From Ruegeria faecimaris (lineage in GTDB: Bacteria > Pseudomonadota > Alphaproteobacteria > Rhodobacterales > Rhodobacteraceae), in NCBI RefSeq assembly GCF_900182615.1, contig NZ_FXTE01000015.1, positions 1 through 64,000 on the forward strand: a stretch of DNA of 64,000 nt, given 5' to 3'. Positions 44,631-54,680 of this stretch are shown one piece after another (the first letter of the stretch is position 1; every line of letters begins with the position of its first letter). The notes below the pieces were generated by a model. That model worked only from the letters and a program-made list of their open reading frames with translations, made no database searches and was not told the origin of the DNA. The position numbers were made by a program, and so were the translations under genes.

Positions 44631-45422
44631 ATGACGGACAATTTCCGGCTGACCAAAGAAGCTGCGCAGAAGTACAACAACCATAGTGTGCCTGCGATGT
44701 TCGGCCCATTGGCTGAAGCAACAATGCAGAAGGTTCAGCTTCGAAGCGGCACTTGTGTTATCGACATTGCATGCGGCACCGGGGCTTTGACGCGAGAGAT
44801 TGCAAGGAAACTGACGGGCGAAGGCCGGGTTGTTGGCGTAGATCTGAACGAAACCATGATTGAGGTCGCGCAGTCCAATCAGCTGGATTGTCGTCATGTG
44901 CTCGAGTGGTATGCAGCAGATGTAACCGAGTTACCTTTCGGAGACGCTACGTTTGACTATGCCTTCATACAACAGGGGCTTCAGTTCTTCCCCGACAAAT
45001 CCGCCGCGTTGAAAGAAGTTCATAGGATCTTGCGCAATGACGGTCAGCTGTTTTTGACATGTTGGCGCGCTGTGTCGCCCTTCAATGGAGCACTTGCAAA
45101 AGCTCTCGAACAGCATGTTGGAACAGATGCCGCAATCAAGGCCAGAGCGCCTTTTTCGTTTCGAGATGGGGACCTCATTTCGAACTTGTTGGTCGATGCA
45201 GGCTTTAAGATAGCTCGTCACGAGCCATTGGTACTAGAGCGAAGATTTATTGACCTTCGTGCGCAAATCATGGCGCTGCCAATCGAAACTGATCTTAGGG
45301 ATGCAGGTGATGACGTCACCAACAAGGTCGTGGAAGAGGTTGCAGACGTTTTGTCTAGATATGACAATGAAGGCGTATTGCACGTACCGCAAGAAGCGCA
45401 CCTTTTTGTCGCCGCGGCATAG
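44631..45422 (+). CDS. Class I SAM-dependent methyltransferase (UbiE/Methyltransf_11-like)
   Basis: 263 residues. SAM motif CVIDIACGTGALTREIARKL (about 40-60), VVGVDLNETMIEVAQ, ADVTELPFGDATFDYAF and the ILRNDGQLFLTCWRAV block place it with lipid/quinone or small-molecule methyltransferases. AGGAGG precedes the ATG by nine bases. It follows the sulfurtransferase by 64 bp, so the two may be co-transcribed. The substrate is unknown. Confidence 0.82.
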   Translation: MTDNFRLTKEAAQKYNNHSVPAMFGPLAEATMQKVQLRSGTCVIDIACGTGALTREIARKLTGEGRVVGVDLNETMIEVAQSNQLDCRHVLEWYAADVTELPFGDATFDYAFIQQGLQFFPDKSAALKEVHRILRNDGQLFLTCWRAVSPFNGALAKALEQHVGTDAAIKARAPFSFRDGDLISNLLVDAGFKIARHEPLVLERRFIDLRAQIMALPIETDLRDAGDDVTNKVVEEVADVLSRYDNEGVLHVPQEAHLFVAAA

Positions 45423-45548
45423 GTCAACGACCACTGGCTCAGTTCTCAATTACGATCTTTGCCATAGTCGAATGACAATGCGGCATTAGTGGCTGCCGAG
45501 CGTGGCTCCGCGTTGACGGTTGAGTGTGCATCAAACTATACTTTTGCC

Positions 45549-45998
45549 ATGGCCAGCGGAAAATACATCGACGATTTGTCGGTTGGCGAAACTTTCGAAA
45601 CCGGTGGCGTTACGCTGACCGAGGGAGCGATTGTTGACTTCGCACTGGTTCATGACCCGCAGCCCTTCCACGTTAACAAAGTGGCTGCCGCAGAGTCGAT
45701 TTTCGGCGGCCTCATCGCCAGTGGATTTCAAACAATAGCGCTTACTTTCAGGTTGTTCCGCGACACTGGTGTACTTACCGGCACCAATCTGGGTGGACAT
45801 GGTATGGACGAGGTACGGTGGCTGGCTCCGGTGTATTCCGGTGACACGATCAGCGTGCGCGTCACGGTTGAGGCAATTACACCATCACGTTCGAAGCCAG
45901 ACCGGGGAACGGTCAAATTCCGATACCAGACATTTAACCAGAACGATGTTGAAGTTCTTAACCTGGTCATGCACCACGTGATGGCATGTCGGAGTTAA
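45549..45998 (+). CDS. MaoC-family (R)-hydratase/dehydratase-like protein
   Basis: The 149-residue single hot-dog protein has the hydratase 2 pattern FALVHDPQPFHVNKVAA, in which the D-x-x-x-x-H dyad is present, and FGGLIASGFQTIAL. It resembles MaoC proteins acting on acyl-CoA enoyl groups. The start was set at 45549, where the family begins; an upstream in-frame extension is unsupported. Confidence 0.85.
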   Translation: MASGKYIDDLSVGETFETGGVTLTEGAIVDFALVHDPQPFHVNKVAAAESIFGGLIASGFQTIALTFRLFRDTGVLTGTNLGGHGMDEVRWLAPVYSGDTISVRVTVEAITPSRSKPDRGTVKFRYQTFNQNDVEVLNLVMHHVMACRS

Positions 45999-46162
45999 GG
46001 CGGTTTGCAGCGACTTGGGCGCGGCGATCAATTCGACCTCCCTTTGTCATCTTCAAAAGTATCCTTGGGCTCGCCACATAAGGCTTCTATTCGCAATTGC
46101 GGTCGTGGCGTACATGCAAACTAGCTTGTTCGCGTGTTCTCAATCCTTTTTTGCCTAAATAA

Positions 46163-47050
46163 CTACTTGTAGATTGCCGCATAGCGAGGTGCGAAGAACT
46201 TAACGAAGGCTCTAACCTCTGGCCGACGATAGGCTTCCGGCGAAATGAGCATTAGGTGCGGCACCGCAAGTTCGGGGATTTCGTCGAAACATCGGATAAA
46301 AGACATGTCTGTTTCCACCAGCTTGACATTGCTGATCCCAAGGCCTTGCCCTGACCTGATCGCCGCATGCATTAGCTCCAGTTCAGTGAAAGACATGACG
46401 ATCTGGTCCGGCTCCACGTGATTGGTCAACCATTCGTGGAATACATTTGGTACATCGTCCCGCTGAAAGGTAACAAACTGATGCCCGGCCAGATCATTCG
46501 TTGACCCCGGTAAGCCAAATTTGTCCGCGTAATTTCTGCTGCCGAACAAAGACCAGCGGGCCGTGCTGATCTTACGACAGATCAGGTCAGGATCAGGTTC
46601 AGTTCTTGCAAGGCGCAAAGCAATGTCGGCCTCGCCCGCCATCAGGTCCAGCGCCCGAACGCTGGACAAAAACTCGAATGCGACATCCTGATTGTCGGCG
46701 GAAAACTCGTTTACGATTTCAATCATGCGTGCAGAGAAGTTTGCTGAGTAAGCGGTGATACGGATGGGTTGTGTCGACGTCAATTCTTTCGCGCAATCGG
46801 CAAATTCAAGGACTGAAGTCTCGATTGCTTCGGCGAGGGGAACGAGGCGAAGGGCTTCTGGGGTTGGTTTGAACCCGTGCGTACCGCGCTCAAAAAGCGT
46901 CAAGCCTGTTTCTCTTTCGAGAACATCAATGCGTCGGGCAACCGTTGGTTGGGAGACCTTTAGCTTTCTAGAGGCCGCAAGCGTCGACCCTTCTCTGAAG
47001 ACAGAGAGGAACACACGAATATCCGACCAATTTCGGAACCCGTTCTTCAT
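46163..47050 (-). CDS. LysR-family transcriptional regulator
   Basis: The 295-residue protein has HTH segments WSDIRVFLSVFREGSTLAAS and KLKVSQPTVARRIDVLERE and a substrate-binding domain with the conserved GEADIALRL. The start at 47050 is chosen from the family N terminus; the frame extends upstream without support. It diverges from a small gene at 47148. Confidence 0.86.
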   Translation of the reverse strand: MKNGFRNWSDIRVFLSVFREGSTLAASRKLKVSQPTVARRIDVLERETGLTLFERGTHGFKPTPEALRLVPLAEAIETSVLEFADCAKELTSTQPIRITAYSANFSARMIEIVNEFSADNQDVAFEFLSSVRALDLMAGEADIALRLARTEPDPDLICRKISTARWSLFGSRNYADKFGLPGSTNDLAGHQFVTFQRDDVPNVFHEWLTNHVEPDQIVMSFTELELMHAAIRSGQGLGISNVKLVETDMSFIRCFDEIPELAVPHLMLISPEAYRRPEVRAFVKFFAPRYAAIYK

Positions 47051-47147
47051 TTTTGTAGAACAGCACAATTTTGTGCCGGATACCAGAAAAACGGGAGAAC
47101 AGTTACTGTTGTTGCGACAGCGCAATTAACTCGGAAAGGACCATGAG

Positions 47148-47369
47148 ATGGCTTCCCATACAATGTCACCCAGCCTCTGGGCCGTATTTGGTGGACTGTT
47201 CGGTTGGACCAAAAGAGCCTTCCCCGAAACCCGGAAGCTGCGGCCTACAGCCAACGATCTTCACGCGGAACGCGACTATATTAATGACGTGATCTGGAGT
47301 AATCCCGATGCGTTTTCGAGTGAGCTTGACGTGCATAACATGATGAACCTGTATCCAGGAAAGTTCTGA
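47148..47369 (+). CDS. Small protein of unknown function beside LysR
   Basis: 73 residues: an N-terminal hydrophobic patch (LWAVFGGLFGW), a basic stretch, then NDVIWSNPDAFSSELDVHNM and MNLYPGKF. GGAAAGGACC sits about 9 bases before the ATG. It diverges from the LysR gene, the classic arrangement for a LysR target. The composition is gene-like but no family is known to me. Confidence 0.55.
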   Translation: MASHTMSPSLWAVFGGLFGWTKRAFPETRKLRPTANDLHAERDYINDVIWSNPDAFSSELDVHNMMNLYPGKF

Positions 47370-47793
47370 CAACACTTGGTGACAATCGGCCGAATAAGGC
47401 GATTAGATCGCACCAAAATGCAGCTGCAAGCTGGAAGTGACAGCCACGCACCTGTGTTGTCGCCATAGAGTAAGTAGCAACACGAGACCTTCTGTCATCA
47501 CACCTATCGCTGCGGTCGTTCGAACGTCTGATCAATGCCTGCACGTCTGGCACTTCCTTGGGGCATCACCGACGACAATTAAGTATGGACAAAAGATTTG
47601 CAGCACCAATTGGGGCGACTGTGACACCAATGGGGGTCTCTTCAACCGCGACTTTCATGAAGCCCGCGAAAGAACCTAGGCCGACTTACTTCGCTCAATC
47701 ACCCCTTTTTGCGCACCACGACGATAAATTGGGTCAAGGAAAAAAAGAAGCGGACAAAGCAGGAATTCGAAGACTGGTCTCGCGACCCACAAG
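47370..47793. other. Gene-free stretch with degenerate sequence
   Basis: No convincing gene. An open frame on the plus strand from about 47585 overlaps the 3' end of the AraC gene and lacks support. The palindromic ATGCAGCTGCAA near 47418 recurs in similar form near 52646. Confidence 0.45.
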
Positions 47794-48801
47794 TCAACTA
47801 TGGTCGGAGTTCATCTTGCGATAGTCAGAGGGCGCCAGTCCCGTCAACTTCCTAAATGCACGGCTGAAATTGTTTGCGGTTTCATATCCTAGCATGGAGG
47901 AGATACTGGAGACTGCCTCGCGCGTATCCGTTAGGAGTTCCTCGGCCCTTGCTACCCTAACATCGTTGACGATTTCGCGAAAACGAACCCCTTCGCTTGC
48001 TAACTTCCGTTGTAGTGTGCGAACGCCAAGATCGAGCGAACGCGCGGTGGCATCAATCGACATTTCCTCCCGATGAATTTGTTGCCAAACCACCTCTTCG
48101 ACTTGTCCTCGAAGTGTTTGGGGGGGGCCGCCCAATCGTTCACGAGAAATATCTCCGACAGTTGTCGAGCCGCCGCTAAGTTTTTTGGGCGTGGCTTCGG
48201 CTCGCAAAGTCGATGCATCAAACTCAACCCCAAGCCGGGTGGCGTTCCAGATTACAGGACAAGCGTAGGTGTCTTCTGCCTCGACAAATCCAGGAACCTT
48301 CGGGAAGTCCAAGAGCACGGCCGATGGCTTCCAGTCGTTTCCTAAATACGCGCGGAATATGCTCAGAAAAACCCCAACGGCCGAGAAACCGATGTCCGGA
48401 TACGCGAAATGCGAGCGAAGTCCAAAACGATAACAGTAACGCGCGCTAGTGCCCGAAGTTTCAAGCCACGCGCGATCCGCGGACGAATGAAATGGCATGA
48501 CGGCAGAAGCTCGTATTAGCGCTGCCCCCAGCATTGGAGCAGAAAGAACGTAGCTCCCCCAGGCGCCGTAATCAGCGACGGTGAGATACGGTGACCACAA
48601 CAATCCGATGTTTTGTTGTCCCGCGGATCGTGCGGCTTCGTGCACAAAGGTCGCCAAGGCATGCTCCGAGATGTAACCGCCTCTTTCCTCAATGAAGTGA
48701 ACAGGAAGATCGGCCGAGTCAAAAGCACGCAACAGGCGCCTTTCCCCTGCGGCCTCAAGCACAAACTGGGGCATCGCGCCCAAGGCCTTGGCCGAAATCA
48801 T
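47794..48801 (-). CDS. AraC-family regulator (arabinose-binding-domain-like N terminus)
   Basis: About 335 residues from the ATG at 48801 (a TTG at 48816 is also possible). The N-terminal effector domain precedes a C-terminal double HTH: ATARSLDLGVRTLQRKLASE and ISSMLGYETANNFSRAFRKL with the terminal TGLAPSDYRK. It diverges from two DUF1254/DUF1214 genes and probably controls them. Confidence 0.88.
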   Translation of the reverse strand: MISAKALGAMPQFVLEAAGERRLLRAFDSADLPVHFIEERGGYISEHALATFVHEAARSAGQQNIGLLWSPYLTVADYGAWGSYVLSAPMLGAALIRASAVMPFHSSADRAWLETSGTSARYCYRFGLRSHFAYPDIGFSAVGVFLSIFRAYLGNDWKPSAVLLDFPKVPGFVEAEDTYACPVIWNATRLGVEFDASTLRAEATPKKLSGGSTTVGDISRERLGGPPQTLRGQVEEVVWQQIHREEMSIDATARSLDLGVRTLQRKLASEGVRFREIVNDVRVARAEELLTDTREAVSSISSMLGYETANNFSRAFRKLTGLAPSDYRKMNSDHS

Positions 48802-48912
48802 CGGTGGTAGGTTCAATCCGTCAACCCGCTTGTTCGCCCGCGTGTCGTGAAATGATACGCATCGGCTGAACGGATGTGCAAGCTTTCCCTAAACAGCAGG
48901 GAGCATTGCAAT

Positions 48913-50424
48913 ATGAAAATACTTCGGCCATTACACGGCGGTTTTTCGATGCATTTTTTGGGAATGGTGCTCGGCGCAGGGATTTCTGCTTCACCAGTTT
49001 TCTCCCAGTCCTTCAACGACACGGGCGACATCCTTGCACGATCAGCCGAGGTCGAGGACATCGAGTACAAGATCATGGTGCAGCGCGCCACTCAGACGGC
49101 CATCTGGGGAATGCCCGCCGCTGGTATGATCGATTTTCTGAAGGGTATTCGCCGCGACCTCGGTGGCGACTACAACGACATCATTTATCTCAACAAGCCG
49201 TTCGATTCCAAACATGGGTTTCTTACGGCTAACGATGTTACGGCCTATGCTTGGGCTTCAATGACCTCCGAACCCGGTCCCCTTGTCATTGAAGTGCCCG
49301 CAGCTACCGACAAGGTGAACTACTTCGGTACAATCGTGAATGCTTGGGATGTTCCTATCGTGGACGTTGGTCCCGATGGTTTCGATGAAGGTGCCGGCGG
49401 CAAGTACCTCATGCTACCCCCAGGCTACGAAGGGGATATGTCCCTAGAGGAATTAACTGAGGCGGGATACCTTCCCTTTGAAACAGATACCTACGAGTAT
49501 GGTTTTTCGTTCCGGCCAAAACTGACGAATGGCGGAACGGACGCCGATGCGGCCGACTACGCTCAGACAATAAAGGTCTACTATTTGTCTGAGGCCGACA
49601 ATCCACCGCCAAACAACTATTTCGAAGCGTCCGAAGTCCCGTACGACTCGCTTCCTTACTACAACGAGACCTTCTTTCAGGACTTGAACGATTACGTTCA
49701 AAACAACCCGATACGTCCACAAGACAAGGTTATGGTAAATTTTTTGAAAGATCTCGGGATCGAAAAGGGAAAGCCTTTCGAGCCAAGTGAACTTCAGATG
49801 CAGGCAATGAACGAGGGCTTGCTGCTCGCATATGCCTCGATGCAGAATTACTTTGTGACGCCTGGGAAAGCCATGATCCCACTTTGGGTCGACGATAGCG
49901 GCGAGATGAGGAGCCAGTGGCTGATTTGGGAATTCGCCGAAGGTCAACCGGAGGCTGGTTTCCCGTATGAGACAGAGACCGAAGTCCTTGTGGATGCGCG
50001 TGCGGGCGGCAGTTATTTCTGGATTACATACCTGCCGAAACAACTGGGCGGAGGTACATTTTATCTGACAGGTCTGCGCGACAGCGACGGAGAAATGTAC
50101 GATCACAATCAGACCTATAGACTGAACGTCCCAGCGGACACACCTGCCGACGATTTTTGGTCCGTGATTGTTTATTCGATGGAGACCAAGAGCTTCATTC
50201 GGAACGTTGATCCTGTCGGTTTGTCCGAGCGCGACACTGATGCGATGCAGGCTAATGAAGACGGCTCCTACGACATTTATTTTGGCCCAGAGGCTCCGGA
50301 CGGAAAGGAAAGCAACTGGATACCAACCACAGAGCCGTACTTCCTGTTATTCCGCCTTTACGGGCCGCAAGACGGTTGGTTGGAAAGTGGCTGGATGTTG
50401 GGAGATCTCGAAAAAGTAAACTGA
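48913..50424 (+). CDS. Exported DUF1254/DUF1214 protein, first of a tandem pair
   Basis: The 503-residue product from ATG 48913 (AGCAGGGAG upstream) has a signal peptide ending near SPVFSQ. The DUF1254 part contains TANDVTAYAWASMTSEPGPL and IEVPAATD. The C-terminal DUF1214 part ends SYDIYFGPEAPDGKESNWIP then LLFRLYGP. It is periplasmic or surface-located by prediction. The second copy follows 32 bp later. The molecular function of the family is unknown. Confidence 0.87.
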   Translation: MKILRPLHGGFSMHFLGMVLGAGISASPVFSQSFNDTGDILARSAEVEDIEYKIMVQRATQTAIWGMPAAGMIDFLKGIRRDLGGDYNDIIYLNKPFDSKHGFLTANDVTAYAWASMTSEPGPLVIEVPAATDKVNYFGTIVNAWDVPIVDVGPDGFDEGAGGKYLMLPPGYEGDMSLEELTEAGYLPFETDTYEYGFSFRPKLTNGGTDADAADYAQTIKVYYLSEADNPPPNNYFEASEVPYDSLPYYNETFFQDLNDYVQNNPIRPQDKVMVNFLKDLGIEKGKPFEPSELQMQAMNEGLLLAYASMQNYFVTPGKAMIPLWVDDSGEMRSQWLIWEFAEGQPEAGFPYETETEVLVDARAGGSYFWITYLPKQLGGGTFYLTGLRDSDGEMYDHNQTYRLNVPADTPADDFWSVIVYSMETKSFIRNVDPVGLSERDTDAMQANEDGSYDIYFGPEAPDGKESNWIPTTEPYFLLFRLYGPQDGWLESGWMLGDLEKVN

Positions 50425-50456
50425 CCACAAAACCAAAAAAACCAATGGAGGTAATA

Positions 50457-51950
50457 GTGAAAGCAAAGTCAGTTGCCTTGCTGTTCGCACTAGTAGTCGG
50501 ATCGCAATCTACAGCCCAAGAGTTCAAAGCCGACGTGCCTGACAATATTCTAACTCCAGACCGAGTCGAGACCCAGACGCTTGGTGATCTTGAATTCTTC
50601 GATGGTATGCCATCGCCCGAGACGGTGGAGAAGGTCTTCGATAACCTTGATCTGATTAGGGCTACGACGGCGTTCTTAGATGGTATGAAAATCGCTTCGC
50701 TTCGGGCTATGTTTCAGGGGTACGAGGACTTAGGCGTCAATCCTAATGACGTCGTGATTGCAGAAGACCTGCTGGACGCGCGATCCATCTGGCTGACGCC
50801 CAATACCACCACAATCTACATTGGTTCGAATGTCGATATCTCTGATGGCCCGATGGTGATTGAGGTTCCGGCAGGTCTGCTTGGGTTGCTGGATGATGCC
50901 GCATTTGACTACGTGACGGATATCGGGGCGCTCGGCGCGGATAAGGGAGAAGGCGGCAAATACCTACTCTTGCACAACGATGATGAAACGCCGGTGCCCG
51001 ACGGGTTCTTCGAGCTTCGCACCAAGACAAACGAGCACTGGTTGTTGCTGAGACGCTCACCGGACGCAGACGGAGATACAGCTGGGCCCGTTGCCGAGAT
51101 CAAGGCGGGTCTGAATGTATATCCGCTTAGTGAAGCAGATAATCCACCCGCGGAAACTTTCCTGAATATCTCAGGCGTCCAACACAACACCGTTCACGCG
51201 AACAACGAAGACTTTTTTGAAGAGATCCACGTCGCGCTCGAAAACAATCCAATTGGTGCGTTCAGTCCGGAAATTGTAGGAACGTTTGCTTCCATAGGGA
51301 TCAGGAAGGGCGAGCCCTTCGAACCCGAAGCCCGTATGCAGGCCATTTTCAAGGAGGCAGCAGCGATAGCAAACGCCACGGCGCGAGCGATTACGTATGC
51401 CTCGCGCGATCCGGGAGTTTTCTTTTATGAAGACCGGCAATGGAACTCACCGTTTCAACGTCAGAGCTATCTGTTTCTTGAGGACGGTGCACGCATACTC
51501 GATGACCGTTCATACTTTTTCTATATGGCGACGGGCATAACGCCTGCGATGACCTCGCCACCGGTCGGTACGGGGTCTGTCTATGCGATGACGGCGCGAG
51601 ACAACAACGGACAGTACCTGGATGGCTCAAAAACCTACAAGGTAACTCTCCCGGCACCCGTTCCCGCGAAAAACTTTGCGTCGTTTATGTTGTATAGCGG
51701 ACAGACACGGTCGATCCTTGAAACTGACCTGGAATCCGGTGGTATCGACTCTAATCGACCGGGGATAAAGCCGAATGAGGATGGGAGTACCAGCATCTAT
51801 TTTGGCCCGGAAGCCCCAGAAGGTTGGGAGAACAACTGGACGCAAACCATGCCCGGGCAAAGCTTCAACGTGATGATGCGCCTCTACGGACCGCTCGAGC
51901 CTTGGTTCGACAAGACCTGGCGTCCTGGTGATCTGGAACTGGTAGAATAA
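50457..51950 (+). CDS. Exported DUF1254/DUF1214 protein, second of a tandem pair
   Basis: About 497 residues from GTG 50457, chosen because GGAGGT lies five bases upstream and a signal peptide (SVALLFALVVGSQSTAQ) starts directly. ATG 50445 is an alternative. DUF1254 and DUF1214 parts are both present: YIGSNVDISDGPMVIEVPAG and STSIYFGPEAPEGWENNWTQ. It is a diverged paralogue of the first copy, with shared segments such as LSEADNPP and FGPEAP. Confidence 0.86.
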   Translation: MKAKSVALLFALVVGSQSTAQEFKADVPDNILTPDRVETQTLGDLEFFDGMPSPETVEKVFDNLDLIRATTAFLDGMKIASLRAMFQGYEDLGVNPNDVVIAEDLLDARSIWLTPNTTTIYIGSNVDISDGPMVIEVPAGLLGLLDDAAFDYVTDIGALGADKGEGGKYLLLHNDDETPVPDGFFELRTKTNEHWLLLRRSPDADGDTAGPVAEIKAGLNVYPLSEADNPPAETFLNISGVQHNTVHANNEDFFEEIHVALENNPIGAFSPEIVGTFASIGIRKGEPFEPEARMQAIFKEAAAIANATARAITYASRDPGVFFYEDRQWNSPFQRQSYLFLEDGARILDDRSYFFYMATGITPAMTSPPVGTGSVYAMTARDNNGQYLDGSKTYKVTLPAPVPAKNFASFMLYSGQTRSILETDLESGGIDSNRPGIKPNEDGSTSIYFGPEAPEGWENNWTQTMPGQSFNVMMRLYGPLEPWFDKTWRPGDLELVE

Positions 51951-52247
51951 AGCGACAGCCGCGACTATCGGGCGACGCTACTTTTTGGCGTCGTCTTGCA
52001 TTTTCTTCGGTGTCGGTTTTGGGCTCAAAGCGGTCGTCGGCGGCGGCGTGTCAGAATGGCGGTCTGGACAGTCTTACGAGGGAGCGTGGTGTGGGGAATG
52101 GACTTCTACCGCGGATCTGGACGTACTAGGCAACGCAAGGAGCGTGCCAACGGATCGAAGGCAAATGTTGTGATAGCACGACATGCTTCACGCCTGTCCT
52201 AAGCGGCGCTAGTCTCCCGTCATAGCAACGCTGAAAGGAGCCGCCCA

Positions 52248-52517
52248 ATGTCCCTCTTCTCTAAAATCTTCGGTGGTGGTGAAAAGTCGGAGCCGGAGCC
52301 AGTCTCTTACAGAGGGTTCGAAATCTTTCCGGACCTGATGCCCGAAGGTGGCAAGTACCGCCTTCTAGCCCGTATCGAAAAGACCATCGGCGGAAATCGC
52401 AAGACCCATACAGTGATCCGGGCGGATGTTTTTGAGACCCGGGATCAGGGCGAAAGCTTCAGCATCGCAAAGGCGAAACAGGTGATCGACGAGCAGGGCA
52501 ACCGCATTTTCGATTAA
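52248..52517 (+). CDS. HlyU-family small protein
   Basis: The 89-residue protein matches the HlyU-like family of Alphaproteobacteria: YRGFEIFPDLMPEGGKYRLL, ARIEKTIGG, then IRADVFETRDQ and AKQVIDEQGNRIF. GAAAGGAG precedes the ATG. Though named after the Vibrio haemolysin regulator, this family lacks the winged helix of V. cholerae HlyU, so a regulatory role is not established. Confidence 0.87.
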   Translation: MSLFSKIFGGGEKSEPEPVSYRGFEIFPDLMPEGGKYRLLARIEKTIGGNRKTHTVIRADVFETRDQGESFSIAKAKQVIDEQGNRIFD

Positions 52518-52733
52518 GCAAACAGACAGCCTAATTTATGCGATGCAATCGACGGATGGTTCCGCAAATTAGACATCCGCCCCGATCTGGCGAAAGAACG
52601 CTAAGCAAGCCAAGCAGTCATTGGAAGTCTTAGATGCCCGATACATGCAGCTGCAATCTGGGTCCCAATTTCGTCTATTTTACAGCATGTGCTACCCTGT
52701 TGCATTTATCGTATGCAATTGAGGGCTGAAGAT

Positions 52734-53267
52734 ATGTGGAACATGGAACAGTTTGTAGCGGACTGCCGGACCGCAGTAGATCAGGACGCGTCTCACAAAT
52801 CGGTGGCTGAGGTGGTGGACCGGGCGATGCGCGATCCCGCGGGCGTGACGCAAGCCTTGGGAGAGCCGACCGAAAGCGGTATCTTTCCCATTTACAAGTC
52901 AGGTGATCTGACAATCGTCAACGTCGTATGGAAGCCAGGAATGACCATAATGCCCCACAATCACGAAATGTGGGCCGTGATCGGTATTTATGGTGGCCGA
53001 GAAGATAACATTTTTTGGCGGCGCGTAGCAGATGACCCTAACGGACGCATTGAAGCGGCGGGGGCTCGAGCATTGTCGACGGGTGAATATGCTCCGCTTG
53101 GTAAGGACCTCATTCACTCGGTTACAAACCCTATCCCCAAGTTGACCGGAGCAATCCACGTATACGGCGGGGATTTTTTTGAAGCTGAGCGAAGCGAATG
53201 GGATCCTGAAAACCTGACGGAACATGCCTATGACATGTCGAAGGTTCGCGCGTTATTCGAGGACTAG
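52734..53267 (+). CDS. Cupin protein, cysteine-dioxygenase-like
   Basis: 177 residues from ATG 52734. The cupin metal site is PGMTIMPHNHEMWAVIGIYG, containing H-x-H and a downstream glutamate, with the third histidine in DLIHSVTNP. It resembles type I cysteine dioxygenase relatives that act on thiol or mercapto acids. It is followed after 125 bp by an aldo/keto reductase. The substrate is unproven. Confidence 0.78.
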   Translation: MWNMEQFVADCRTAVDQDASHKSVAEVVDRAMRDPAGVTQALGEPTESGIFPIYKSGDLTIVNVVWKPGMTIMPHNHEMWAVIGIYGGREDNIFWRRVADDPNGRIEAAGARALSTGEYAPLGKDLIHSVTNPIPKLTGAIHVYGGDFFEAERSEWDPENLTEHAYDMSKVRALFED

Positions 53268-53392
53268 TTTGCAGTTTGACAATCTGCGCTGGCAATGCCT
53301 TAGGCATGTTCCGTCTATACGTCAGGCTTCGCTGATAGCCGATTACTATCTCGTTGAATTGACACGGGGTGATGATCTCGGATTATGGACAG

Positions 53393-54460
53393 ATGAGCAA
53401 ATTACAACGCCCCCCGAAGCCTCGGCCACGCCCATTTCTTCCTAATCCGGACCGCTACGAGCAAATGGTCTATCGCCGTTGTGGGCAGTCTGGCATAAAG
53501 CTACCCGCGATAAGCCTTGGGCTATGGCACAACTTTGGTGGGGATACCCCGCACCAGACAAAGCGCGATCTCTGCCGCACTGCTTTTGACTTGGGTGTAA
53601 CGCACTTTGATTTAGCAAATAACTATGGCCCACCACCGGGATCGGCGGAAGAAGCATTCGGTGAAATTTTAAAAACTGATTTCGCAGGCTATCGGGACGA
53701 ACTCATCATATCTACCAAGGCAGGGTATGATATGTGGCCGGGCCCCTATGGGGAGTGGGGATCACGAAAGTATCTTGTGGCCTCTTGTGATCAGTCGCTC
53801 AAGCGGATGGGGTTAGAATACGCAGATATCTTTTATTCCCACCGTTACGATCCAGATACCCCTCTGGAAGAAACTATGGGGGCCTTAGACTATATAGTGC
53901 GCTCTGGGCGCGCACTTTACGTCGGAGTTTCAAGCTACAACTCGCAACGAACGCGCGAAGCGCTGGCCATCTTGAAAGACCTTGGCACGCCGTGCCTGAT
54001 TCATCAGCCGTCGTATAACCTACTCAACCGTTGGGTTGAGCGGGACGGGCTGTTGGATACGCTTGACGAATTGAACGTGGGATCGATTGCGTTCACGCCA
54101 CTTGCCCAGGGTATTTTGACATCGAAGTATCTGAACGGCATTCCCGAAGACAGTCGTGCGACCCAAGGCAAGTCTTTATTGGACGGCATGATCAACGAAC
54201 GTTCATTGACGAGTGTCAGGGCTCTAAACGACATAGCGGCGTCACGCGGTCAATCATTAGCTCAGATGGCGCTTGCTTGGGTGCTGAGAGGTGACCGGAT
54301 TACGACAGCCCTTGTTGGCGCTTCGCGACCTGAGCAGATCGTGGATTGCGTAGGCGCGGTCCAGAATTTGGAATTTACCGAAGCGGAACTCGCTAAGATT
54401 GACGAGGTAAGCTCGGAAGAGGAAATCAATCTCTGGGCGCGATCCTCGGAAATTGAGTAA
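53393..54460 (+). CDS. gpr: Aldo/keto reductase, YghZ/Gpr-like L-glyceraldehyde 3-phosphate reductase
   Basis: About 355 residues. The sequence follows E. coli YghZ closely: LPAISLGLWHNFGGDTP, THFDLANNYGPPPGSAEEAF, STKAGYDMWPGPYGEWGSRK and IHQPSYNLLNRWVERDGLLD. The tetrad D-Y-K-H is seen in DLANNYG, STKAG and YSHRYD. It detoxifies L-glyceraldehyde 3-phosphate or methylglyoxal-type aldehydes. The start may instead be the ATG at 53372. Confidence 0.88.
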   Translation: MSKLQRPPKPRPRPFLPNPDRYEQMVYRRCGQSGIKLPAISLGLWHNFGGDTPHQTKRDLCRTAFDLGVTHFDLANNYGPPPGSAEEAFGEILKTDFAGYRDELIISTKAGYDMWPGPYGEWGSRKYLVASCDQSLKRMGLEYADIFYSHRYDPDTPLEETMGALDYIVRSGRALYVGVSSYNSQRTREALAILKDLGTPCLIHQPSYNLLNRWVERDGLLDTLDELNVGSIAFTPLAQGILTSKYLNGIPEDSRATQGKSLLDGMINERSLTSVRALNDIAASRGQSLAQMALAWVLRGDRITTALVGASRPEQIVDCVGAVQNLEFTEAELAKIDEVSSEEEINLWARSSEIE

Positions 54461-54680
54461 GATTGTTGACCACTGATTTTTGGTGCTAGCAGGTTCTTCT
54501 GCTTAATCGCATGGCGTTTCTGCTTTGGGCTCGAAGCAGACGTTCGGTTAATTCCGCTGAATGTCCGCCTTGCGGACCAAGCCGCCCTCAGATGGTATCG
54601 CTTGCATGTCTGCGTTACATTGGAACGGTCGTCGCCTAGAACAGCTTGCAATTCTATCGCGACGGAAACCCGAATAGTGG

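Noticed and set aside
47585..47824. Plus-strand frame running into the AraC 3' end
   Set aside because: It overlaps the AraC gene antisense and shows no family resemblance.
52640..52660. ATGCAGCTGCAA palindrome shared with about 47418
   Set aside because: It is short and self-complementary, so two occurrences in 64 kb are weak evidence of a functional repeat.
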